Shown: piece by piece, positions 43,723 through 55,792 of the stretch | Layout: every line of letters begins with the position of its first letter | Numbering within the stretch: the first letter of the stretch is position 1 | DNA from: Festucalex cinctus | Taxonomy: Eukaryota > Chordata > Actinopteri > Syngnathiformes > Syngnathidae | DNA length: 64,000 nt | Assembly: GCF_051991245.1 (NCBI RefSeq) | Contig: NC_135415.1 | Coordinates: 11,119,899 to 11,183,898 of the forward strand | Direction: 5' to 3' | Made by a program: the position numbers and the translations under genes | The notes under the pieces: generated by a model | Databases searched by the model: none | Seen by the model: only the letters and a program-made list of their open reading frames with translations | Told to the model about the DNA's origin: nothing

Positions 43723-46700
43723 GCTGTCAAACGATTAATTTTTTTTCATCAGATTAATCACATCGTAGAATTTTGATTAATCATGATTAATCACTGACTT
43801 AAAAAAGCTTTTTTTCCCCAACATATTTTACCCCCTAAATTTGAAGCGCACCTGTTATGTGTTAATTTTTTCGACATTTAATCTTATCAGGACGTCTTCA
43901 AAATTTTAAATCCACTGCACACGCTCATCCTGCTTTTTCTAATCAATTAATTATTTGCATGATTTAAAATGGGAAAAAAATGACCTACGGCATATGTAAA
44001 CATTTATTAAATGCTTTACTTTAATGCATGTAGTTATGTTTATTTTATTTTTTTTATGTTTATTAACAGCTACCTTTAATGTAACCATCCACTGTCTGCT
44101 AAAAAGGATCATCTGCGGTCAAAATTAATAGTGTGATTAATCTGTGGTAATACAATGATTAATGCGATAATTTTTTGTGATTAGTTAATTAGTTAACAGT
44201 TTAACTTTGACAGCACTAATATATATATTTATATGGGTATATGGGTTCACTCCCTTTATGCATGTGGTTTTTATAAGATTCAAACAACGCTGGTCTAGAC
44301 TTTATTGAGACCCTTCTTTCATAGCACACCACCAAAACAAAATGTCCAAAAAAATGGATTCATGGCTTAATTGTGTACCTGGTGACATTTATTAGAAGAA
44401 CAATAAATTGCTGCGCCTCTAACTACACAACTACAGCCGCCAAAGCCCATTTCAGTGAGCAACATGAATTTTTGGGGAATAGAATGGAATGGTTCTTTAT
44501 TTTCTCTTTTGTAAGTAGACGCACCAAAAAAACTCTCAAGACGCTTTACCCAAAAAGATACAGGAAATCTTAAATTGTGATTTGAATCTGTGGAACCGTG
44601 TGAACGTTTTGTTGACAGATGACTAACTAACTAGCTAGTGAACAAACACGAACTAACTAATGAATGAACGAAAGAACCGAACGAAATAAACGGACGAAAC
44701 TAACGAACAAATGAAACTAACGAGCGAACGAAACTAACGAACGAACGCTAACTAACGAACGAAAGAATGTAACGAATGAACCGAACAAAACAAACGGATG
44801 ACACTAAAGAATGAATGAAACTAACTAATGCACGAAACTAATGAACAAAACTAACCAACGAATGAAACTAACGAACGAACGAAACTAATAAACGTACCTA
44901 ACTAACTGACTAACTAACCTGACTCATTCAGATTTGCACAAGTCATACGGTAGGTGATGTGTTGATCAATATTATCATCTCTATTAGATGTTTCGTTTTG
45001 TTTTTGTTTTTTTTACATATTTACATTTAGCATCACTACAACATGTTGCTTTAAACAGCCTATAGGGGGAGGGGCTGTATTTACATCTGGGGTTTGTTGA
45101 AATATAATAATCAGTACTCAAGTACATTTTTTTTTGTTCATCCCTCAGCAGTTATGAGCAAATTCCATCGCAATTTCTCAATTAGCGTTAGCTTAGCATC
45201 ACCATCTACATTTGTGTTTTGAGAGTGTAACGGTGTACAAGCTTGCTATTTGATTTGGAGCCTCGGCTCTCTCCATTGGATTGGTTGAGTTGAAGCGCAA
45301 TAAACGGTTAGCGTAACGATGCTTTTGTGGTCGGTTACTAAAAAGTCGGACTCCATCTGGGGCCTTTTGTGGCGGGTGCTTCGGTGTCACTTATTGCAGC
45401 GTGGGGATGCTTGGCACTAATGCACATTTAACAGCGGCGACGTTAGTGTTCCCCTGCCAGGGAAATGTGAACTCTGCACGGGCTTCTTTTGTTGGCTGCT
45501 TAGCGCAAAAGTGATGGCACACGAGGACCTTGTTGACTTTTAAAGGGCAGACCTCCTGCGACGGCCAATTTGTGGGCCGCAGTCATTAGTCACATTAACC
45601 TTCAAGTGACTTGATACTGCCAGGCAAAAATGCGTCTGCTGCAATAGTTGATCATGATACGTGTTTATTTTATGATCATTTGTTGCTCATTTGCAAATGC
45701 AAATTTATGGGGAATTACATTGGCCCATGTCGTTTTTGTAGCTCTGGTTGCTATGCAAAATTTGTGGGCACATTGATTTGTCAAATTCTGCGTTTTTGTG
45801 ACCACCTTTTGCCAGGTCAAATTTAGGTGACATCATTGTTGACCACATAAATACATTTCCACATTCACTTATTGCTAGGCAGAATTTGTGGGGTACAAAA
45901 ATGGCACTTGTTACTTGGCAGAATTTGTGGGGTAAAAAAAAAAGGCCACTTGTTGCTAGTCAGAATTTGCGGGGTACAAAAATTCTACTTGTTGCTAGTC
46001 AGAATTTGCGGGGTACGAAAATTCTACTTGTTGCGAGGCAGAATTTGCGAGGTACAAAAATTCTACTTGTTGCTAGTCAGAATTTGCGGGGTACAAAAAT
46101 TCTACTTGTTGCTAGTCAGAATTTGCGGGGTACAAAAATTCTACTTGTTGCGAGGCAGAATTTGCGAGGTACAAAAATTCTACTTGTTGCTAGTCAGAAT
46201 TTGCGGGGTACAAAAATTCTACTTGTTGCGAGGCAGAATTTGCGAGGTACAAAAATTCTACTTGTTGCTAGTCAGAATTTGCGGGGTACAAAAATTCCAC
46301 TTGTTGCGAGGCAGAATTTGTGGGGTACGGATGGATGGATGGATGGATGGATGGATGGATGGATGAATGTACAGACGGACGAATGGGTGAATGCACGGAT
46401 GGATGGACGGATGGCTGGACAGATGGATGGATGGATGGACAGACGGATGAACGGACAAATGGATGTGTGGATAGACAGACGGGTGGATGGATGGATGGAC
46501 AGACGGCTGGATGGACGGATGGATGACGGACCAATGGATGGATGGACGGATGGATGGATAGATGGACGGATGGATGGACGGACAGACAGATGGATGGATG
46601 GGCGGCTGGATGGATGGACACACGGATGGATGGACACACGGATGGATGGATGGATGGATGGATGGATAGATGGACGGATGAATGACGGACCAATGGCTGG

Positions 46701-49700
46701 ATGGACGGATGGATGGATAGATGGACGGATGGAGATACAGATGGACGGATGGATGGATAGATGGACGGACGGATAGATGGATGAACAGACCGGCCGGCCG
46801 GCCGGCCAGCCGAATGGATGGACGGTCCTATAAAAGCAAAGCGAGACAAGCACTTTCTCCTTTTTTGGACAATCTTGGGCAGCTGTCAATCAACAAAGGC
46901 GACAACCTGAATGAGATACGCACGGCAGCTCGCTTTCCTGCCATGGACATTCCTCCCTTGTGTGTGTGTGTGTGGGGGGGCACGTCAAGAAATACAATTG
47001 CATATTAGCGTGTGTGTGTGCTGCTCAATCGACTCGTATGGCAGCACAAGGAGTTGATTTTCAATTACCAGCCTGGAGGCCGGCGGGGCTGGCGACATGG
47101 CCGCCCGCCCCAGCTTGAATCGGAACGCCATTTTCTCATGCTTGCTGTGCGCGTGTGCACGTTTGTGTGTGAGCATGCGTGACTGGCAGCATGAGAAGTT
47201 GATTTTCAAAGAATGTTGCCACCTTATGCGACTAGAATTGCGATACTATTTTCCGAACGCTCGGTACACTAAAGTGTGTGTTTGTGTGTGTCTGTGCTCG
47301 TGGAGGGGGCGGTGCACTAATGTACCTTGATGAGAGTGATAACAAAAAAAAAATATAACGATGTAAGCGGTCTCCATATTCTCCATTTCACCTCCTACAC
47401 TTGCGGGATGAAAGAACATGGATGGTCAAATGACTGCAGCTGGATATAGATAGCAACAAACGCACGCAGCAGGTGGAATAAAGTGGGTAGGCCAATTTCC
47501 ATGCTGCCGAACAGCAGCAGCGCGCGTCAATATGAGTCCCAGTGCTCAGCTTAAAGTCTTTGAGTGTGTGCGCGTGTGTCCGAAACATCCTGTACACACA
47601 CACAAGCGCACGCACACAAAGGTAGGAGCAGCCAAAGTTAAGAGCGCTATCAAAAACACGCTCGTTTGGGTTCGTTGCTTGTTACCCAGTTGGTTCAATG
47701 AATTCCGATAGATTACAAAAGCAGACACACAGCGGTTTGATGATGACTGTGGTGGATTTGATGTTTGCAAAACAAACACTTGAAAACACAAATGTGTCTT
47801 TGGTGTTTGCAAAACATTTGAACACACAATTGTGTCTTTGATATTTGCGAAACAGACACCTGAAAACACAAATGTCTTTGATGTTTGCGAAACAGACACT
47901 TGAAAACACGTGTCTTTGATGTTTCCAAACCAGACACTTGAAAACACAAATGTGTTTTGATGTTTGTAAAACAGACAGTTTAAAACACAAATGTGTCTTT
48001 GTTTGTAAAACACACCTGAAAACACAGATGTGTCTTTGTTTGTAAAACACACCTGAAAACACAGATGTGTCTTACGTTTGCAAAACAGACACCTGAAAAC
48101 AAAAGTGTCTTTGATGGTTGGATGTTTTCAAAACCTTCAATTCTTTGTAGGCTAAATGTAATCTGTAACTTGTGTTGGATTTATACAAAAATGTGTGAGT
48201 TTCTTAATTAAAAGGCTCTAACTTCTCTTGGATGTTTTTTGATAAGACTCAAACTGTAGGTTTCATGAAGAGTGTCTAAAGTGTCTTTGATGTTTACAAA
48301 ACAGTTTAGTAGAAGACTAAACCAACTGCAGTTTTTACAAAACACGAGTTTTGTAATGTTAGGTAGACTGAATTGTCTTTGATGTTGACGATAAAACACT
48401 AGCTTGTCTTAAACAACATTTGGTTTGTTGCTGACTATCAAATTGGCTAGAGGTTTTAATGAAAAAAAAACGTGTCTTTGATGTTTACAAAAAGATGTCA
48501 GTTAGGTTCATGGGAGGCTCTATGGCACATATCTATGGGATGTTCACAAAATGTAGTTTCAAAAAAGGACTAAATTGTCTTAAAATGTTAACACAGCACA
48601 TATGATAGGTTCACTGTAGCACTGTAGTGTCTTTGATGTTTCCGATTTTTTTTTTTTTTTTATTTGTGTCGTCTTGCAAAAGCACACCCGCGACACTGCA
48701 AAACAGTCACAGCGCATTTCCGAGACGTTTGGGGCCGGGTCTGGGAGCGACAGCTCACTAGCGCCACCTCTGCTGCCTCTGTCGCTGCCGCCTTCTTGCA
48801 GGCCGGCTTGGCCGCCTTTGATGTTTGCGCTCCACTCCTACTGCAGCGCAAACGTTGACTCATCCATAGCGTTGGCCGCGAGGTGGATGGGAGGGAAACA
48901 CGGCGGTGTGAATGCAAATGAAGATCATTAAAAAGCGTGTCCGAGGTGGAAAAGCCGGGGCCCGCAGGCCCCTTCTCAAAATAGCCCACCAGAATTGGGA
49001 CATTGTGATTTCCAAGGAATGTTAGAAGTGATCCTTTTGTTGAAATTTGTGCCTAAAAATAAAAATGCTGCATTATTGTGATTTTTATTCTCCACAGTTT
49101 TTTGCCGCGTAACAACTCCAACATAATACTTCCAATTTACACTGTTCAAATTTCAACTTGCTTAAAAAATTCACACCTCCCGGGGTATATATCGTCTTGA
49201 TTCCACATTACTTACAATATTTGCACAATTTAACTTGTAATATCAACTGTTCCCCATTCATTTTCAATGGGACAGACGTTGAACTTTTTCTAAGTATCAC
49301 TTTCCACGCACACTTCCATATATATAACTTATCATCATTACCAGTTGTCTTACACTGCTTAGTGGCACTGTTGGTAAAGTGCATTGTCCAGTGTAACCAG
49401 GAGGTTATAATTGCATAATTTATCTCTCAATGTGCTTTCAGCATTCCCATGCAATTTCTCCAAAAATTGCACTTAGTCGAGTTATTATAGCATTTTATTC
49501 TCCTCACTTTTTTTATGTCAAACAACTTCCACATAATACTTCAGATTTACACCGTTTAAATTTCAACTTGCTGAAAGAATTCACGCTTTCCGGGGTATAT
49601 ATCATCTGATTCCACATTACTTCCAGTACTCGCACAATTTAATGTTAGAGATCAACCTTTCCTCATTCATTTTCAATGGGACTATTAGCTTTCAGCTTTC

Positions 49701-52700
49701 AGCATTCCCACACAATTTCTCCAGAAATGGCACTAAGTCTAGTTATTGATGTCATTGCTAGCAATTATCACTACAATGCAAAATCTTTCACGTGATCAGT
49801 GTCGTCACAGAGATAAATATGAATATGATTAATTGTTAATAGAAAGGTCATTTGAACACATTTCAGAAGTTCCGGTTAGCCCTTAGAAATTGATTAGCAC
49901 TGAAAAAGTAGCTCTGAATGTCAAAAAAAAAATCTTCTGGTGTCATGTGAAGGATGTGGAAATTGTAAACGGTCATCAAAGTTCACCCAGGATGAGACAG
50001 TGACCCCCAAAAAACAGTTTTCTTGTTCTTGCTTTGAAATCGTCACCTTAGAAGCGAACAAAAACCCGCAGACTCAATCCGGCAGGATACCGCCGCGTCT
50101 TAGATGGCGTGGAGAAGCTCAACTTGACACGAGCAAGATGAGAGGGTGACAATGAGATCCTTGGTTGGGGGAGGGGGAGGGGGGAGTGTCCCATGCAGCG
50201 CTTCAGCCCTCATCTAACAGCAGGAAGCTCATTTACCGTCCATGGGAAAAAATAAAATAAAAAAATAAACACGTACATTCATTGAATGCTTTAAATTGGC
50301 TTGATGTATGATCATCTTGTTGAAAAATAGATTATTTTTACAGCCTGCTACATAATGATGTTAAAGGCTTTCCAAAAATTGATCTTGGTGTAGTTAAAGA
50401 TGCTAAATTGTTAGGTTTCTTATACTCAAAAATTGTCTTTGCTGTTTATAAAAAAAAAGAAGACAAGTTTTAGGTAAGGTTCAATGAAGACTATCAATTG
50501 TAAAGAAATGCGAATAGAATATAAATCCAGTCGAGTTCAGAGATCTGCAGACTCAAAGCAAACATGGTGAAACAGCATTTAGCTGTTGTGCTGTGCGCAA
50601 ATGGAAAAAGCTGCCAACAGAAATGAAGTCAGTCCCAAGTATAAATGTTTTTAAATCGAGCTGATTTTGTTTTACCTAGTATTGAGTTTTTTGAAAGGTT
50701 TTTTTTTTTAAATCGGATTTTTTTTTCAAAGTTTTTTTTTTTTTAAAACATATTTCATACAAATCCAAGATGTCTTAACAAAAGCAGGTCGCTAAATTGT
50801 ATTAAACACGTGACTTGATGTTAAATTGCCTTTTGTTTATAAAACTGTGTCGTAGATGTTTATAAAGTCCATCTTTTGTTTTTTGATATTAAAAAAAAAA
50901 AAATCCATCCCAACCTCTTGACAAACGGGAAGAGGTTGAAGCGGTTGTCAGACGGCCGCAAACAATCGGCGGCTTTTTTTTAAATTTTTTTGTCTGAAGC
51001 CTTGTCTCATGATGAAATCTGGCAGCAGTATGGAGAGAAACCAAAAAAAATAAAAAATCAATGACGGAGAAACGGAGAAAACAGAAGCTGAGAAACGAGC
51101 TAAGAAATCCCCGTCCGACCTTTCTGGCCGACTTCAATCGGCGGAGGTGGAGGAAGATTTAAGAGCGGGACGTTGGCGGCATCGACGGATTTCCCTGCTT
51201 TTCCTCACTCGCGTTTGCGTTATTCACAATTGCCTTTGATGTTTACTTTTTTTTTTTTTTAGATTAAATTGTTTGTGTCGTTTACCAAAACATTCATTGT
51301 TCATTGTAGACTTACAAAGGACATTATATTTAACAAATACTAATGAAAAAGTACGTTTAAAATTAAAAGTTAAAAAACTAAATAAAAACGAAAATGCTTT
51401 AAAACTACAACTAATTGAGGGCCAATTTTACTTTTATAAAACTGACTAAAATAACTATAATTATGGAGAAAAAAATGTCCTTCATTTTTGTTGATTAATA
51501 TCTATGGAATAGGATTGGGCCAGTGAAGAGGTTAAAAAAGGGTTGGCAGGATTCTCAATCACAGAATTCTGACTTTAATCTCAGAATTCTGTGACTTTGT
51601 GTTTGTGAAAAGCGCTATACAAATAAAAATGACATCAGTCAGAAAGTCAGAATTCTGAGAATAAAGTCAGAAATCTGAGAATAAAGTCAGAATTCTGCAT
51701 AGAACCTTTTGGTTTTTTTTTTCCCTCTTCACATCAACGACCAATCATAGCTCACCTGTTTTCTGAAGCTGCACTGTGATTGGCTGTTACCTGAGACCGT
51801 GAGCAACTGTGATGCCATTTTCACTTGGCAGCAAGTGGCAAGATGGCCGCCTTCTGATATTGATACAAAAAACATGGCTGGATTTTTGCTTCTTAACTCA
51901 TATTTCACTAACACAATATTAACCAGAATACCATATTTAAACTAGTGGGCTGCATAGAACATATTATTGTCAAAACATTTGGTGTACGTTAAAGGAGAAG
52001 GTCACACTGTCCTCCAAGAATGAAAGTTCATTTTGGTTTGCACATTTAGGGGCTTTTTTTTGGTATTTTGCACTTGGAAACACTTCATATACAGGTAGTC
52101 CTCGAGTTATGTCGGAGTTACATTTCTACGCTAGCGATGTCGTTGTTAGCCATGCAGATCCTTGTTTTTGTTTAATTCAATCTTTTCTGGCTGCACCTCT
52201 GCCGCCACGCCCTGTATTCCCTCCACCTGGGTCGTCAACCCACACCGCAACAGAAGGTAGTTGTAAACCCTCAATTGCACTATGAAAACGATTGCAAGCG
52301 TTTCAGGTCGAAACGAGTGACTCGCCTGACACACGGGCTGCACTCTCTTTTATGAGAGACCTGATCAGCGTGAACGGGGACTACGTGACCAGTTTGAGAA
52401 AAAAAAAAGAGAGAGAAAAAAAAAACGGCCTAATCCGGCTTGCCAGCTACGTTTGGATGTTAGCATAACACTCCGCTAACAAGCCTCGGGAGGATTGCCT
52501 CATACCGGCTAAAAGAAGAAGAAGAAAAAAAAACGACTCGATTTGCAAATTTGACCTCAGCCGGTGAGGGGAAAAAAAAAAAGTCAAGAAAGAAAATCCT
52601 GCCTGCTGCCAAATCTTTGGAGAAAAGGTTGCAGATATCGCAGCCGTGTTCAAAAGCTTCTCCGGCATTGATTTGTCAACGAATACTTAACATATGGCTG

Positions 52701-55461
52701 GAAGACGAGACAAAGATATTTCAATTAACCTAACATCAACATCAAAAACAATACAGAGTCTCTCCATAATCAAACTTTTTTCCAAACTTCAGATTTCATC
52801 ACTCCCATCCGACCTCTCCCTTGATGCTCGTTGGGCTGATGAAAAACTTTGAATTGAAGGTTTTAGTCAAGTCTGGTTCAGGATTTCAGATTTAAAGCTG
52901 TGAATCAGGCTTCATATTTCAAACTGGGGTTTTGAGTCAAATTTAAGGTTTTAAAGTAGGGTTTTAATGTGTAGGGTTTAAAAGTAGGGTTTAAACTATG
53001 ATTAGGTTGTAAAGTAGCGTTTTAAACTAAGAGTAGGGTTTCAAATTAAGGTTAAAGTTTAAATGTAGGGTTGTGGATTTGGGTTAGAGTTTCAAAGCAG
53101 GATTTTAAATTAGGGCTATGTTCCATAGTAGGGTTCCAAATAAATTAATTCACTCCAATCCATTTTCACTGAAGCAACCCCCTTCACTCCCGGACGTTTA
53201 AAACTGGATTTTGATTGGTTTTGAAAGACTCACAGAAAATTGTGTTCTGTTGCCGTAAAACATGGAACCTACCAAAAGAAAGATTAAAGTCTCTTCTTTC
53301 ATCAGGAAAAAAGTATATTTCTATCTGTTTCTTTTTTGCAACAATTAGCATTAGAATATAGCAATGTTTGATCATGATTCACATTCCTGGTGAAAACACT
53401 GTCAAAAGAGCTTGTTGCAACATGGCCCTGGTTGATCTCTTATACTCTGCTGCCACTTGCTGGCTGTTTGTGTAATAACTACCATTTTATTCAACCGTTC
53501 TTTGCAGTTGAGAGGCTGCGTCAAAGCCTTTTGTATGCTCTAGCATTAAAAAACAAACAAACGTATAAATGTGTCTTTGGGACACTTAAAACATTTAAAA
53601 TAGAACGTATTTATATGGTTTTTGGGAGCAAATGAGTTAAGGGTAGGTCATCAAAGTAGGGTTTGTTATGTGATGTAACACGTTATCCATTGAACATTTT
53701 AAATTAGGGTTACAGTTTCAAAGTAGGGATTCAAATTAGGGTTATGGGTTCAAATTAGGGCTTCTGATTAGGACTAAAATATCAAAGTAGGGTTTGGAAT
53801 TAGGGTTTGTATTTCAAAGTAGTGCTTCAAAGTAAGGTTATGGTTCAAATTTGCGCCTCAAGCAACGTTTCGGTTCCAAGCTCGGTTTCAACCCAAATGA
53901 CCTTGAAATGTGTCCACAGTGAATCCTTGCAATGTTTGTGCGCATAGAGATCCGCGAGGCGTTCAAAGTGTTCGACCGCGACGGCAACGGCTTCATCTCC
54001 AAGCAGGAGCTGGGCATGGCCATGCGCTCCCTCGGGTACATGCCCAACGAGGTCGAGCTGGAGGTCATCATACAGCGGCTCGACATGGACGGTGAACACA
54101 AATATTGAATTTGGTGAATTTTGTTGGGTTTTTTTTTGTAAGTTTTGTAATTTTGTTTGTGTTTGTTGGTCAGGTGACGGCCAGGTGGACTTTGAGGAGT
54201 TTGTCACGCTGCTCGGTCCCAAGTTGACGGCGGCCGCCATGCCCGACAAGTTCAACGGAACCGACTTTGACTCCGTTTTCTGGAAGGTTAACTGTTTTGT
54301 TTTGTTTTGTTTTGTTTTTACAAAATAAAAGTCCAACCTTTTGAACACGACAGCAGGATTTTATTTTGACGTTTTGTTTTGTTTGTATTGTGTTGTTGTC
54401 GTGGGATCAGTGCGACATGCAGAAGCTGACGGTGGAGGAGCTGAAGCGTCTGCTGTACGACACCTTCTGCGACCACCTGTCCATGAAGGACATCGAGAAC
54501 ATCATCATGACCGAGGAGAACCACATCGAGAACCCCGAGGACTGCCAGGTGGATATCGACAGTAAGGACCGCCTCGCCGTCGGCCCCCCATGCAAAAAAA
54601 ATACAAATCGCAAAATTGAAGATTTGAAAGTGCAAAAAAATGGCTTTCATTGGAAAAAAAAAAGACATTGGCATGAAAACGGACGCCTTTTCTAGAAAAA
54701 CAAAACTTTTTCACAATTAAAGGAATAAATGGAACCCCGAAAGTGATATTGGGGATGGAATATGTTTCTCATGAGGACAAGAAACTTTATCATTTGAATT
54801 GTCTTATAGTCTGCTAAATAAGCTACCGCTTGCAGGTAAAGTTATTTCTCATCCTCACGAGAAAGTTTCGCATTCAAACGAGAAAACTTTTTCTTTCGAG
54901 TTTCTCATCATTAAGATTAGAATTTTAGGGAATCGGTAGTAATACAACAGCAAAATTAAGTTGTTTTTTTTTTTCTTTTTCCTTTTAAAGGTGAACCGTT
55001 TTTCTTAAAAAAGAAAAGAATCTTTTCTTTTTTTTCACAATTTTTCAAAGTCATAAATCACAAAAAGATTTTTTCAATATAAAGATAACTTCAACTTTGC
55101 AACTTTCTTTTTCATCCATCCATCCATCCATCCATCCATCATCTATCGCTTATCTGAGGTCGGGTCGCGGGGGCAGCAGCTTTTTTTTTTTTTTACAAAA
55201 TTAATCAACTTCACACAAAAACAAAACTTTCACGATGAGGACAGCTTACTTCAAAAAATGTTACTTTTTATAGATATTTTACAAAAAAAAGTTTTAATTT
55301 GTTTATTAATTAAAGTTATTTTTTAACGTTTTCTGAAACTTTTTACGAAAAACATTTTGAACAACAAAAATACTTCTTAATAAGCAAAAAAAAAAAATAA
55401 TGCTGTTTATGTTAACAAAAAATTACTACAAAAAATTTACTTTACAGATATTTTACCAAAT

Positions 55462-55500
<39 letters not shown>

Positions 55501-55751
55501 TTATTTTAAAAAAATCTACTTTTTACAAAAATAACTTTTGAACAACAAAAATACAACTTATTATAAGGAAAAAAAAAAGCTGTTTATGTTTAAAAAAATT
55601 ACATGGAAAAAAACTTGTATTTAAAAATGATGGAAGCAAATGTTGAGGGAAAAATACATTTATTACAATACAACTTTTTCGAAAGTTTTTACAGGTAAAG
55701 ATAGCTTACTTACTACAAAGAACTTTTTGCAGATATTTTACACAAAAAAGC

Positions 55752-55792
<41 letters not shown>

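Noticed and set aside
45868..46329. CRISPR-like array
   Set aside because: Repeats are directly adjacent with no unique spacers, in a vertebrate genome.
45872..46366. 164-residue frame with 13-residue repeats (ICGVQKFYL)
   Set aside because: The 39-bp minisatellite unit is a multiple of three, so frames stay open; not a protein gene.
46258..46889. Long - strand frames rich in PSIHPSIH and + strand MDGWMDG frames
   Set aside because: They are translations of a GGAT/GGAC tetranucleotide array in every frame; no start, splice or domain evidence.
47546..48062. Cysteine/phenylalanine-rich - strand frames with CVFKCLF repeats
   Set aside because: Translation of the 40-bp minisatellite.
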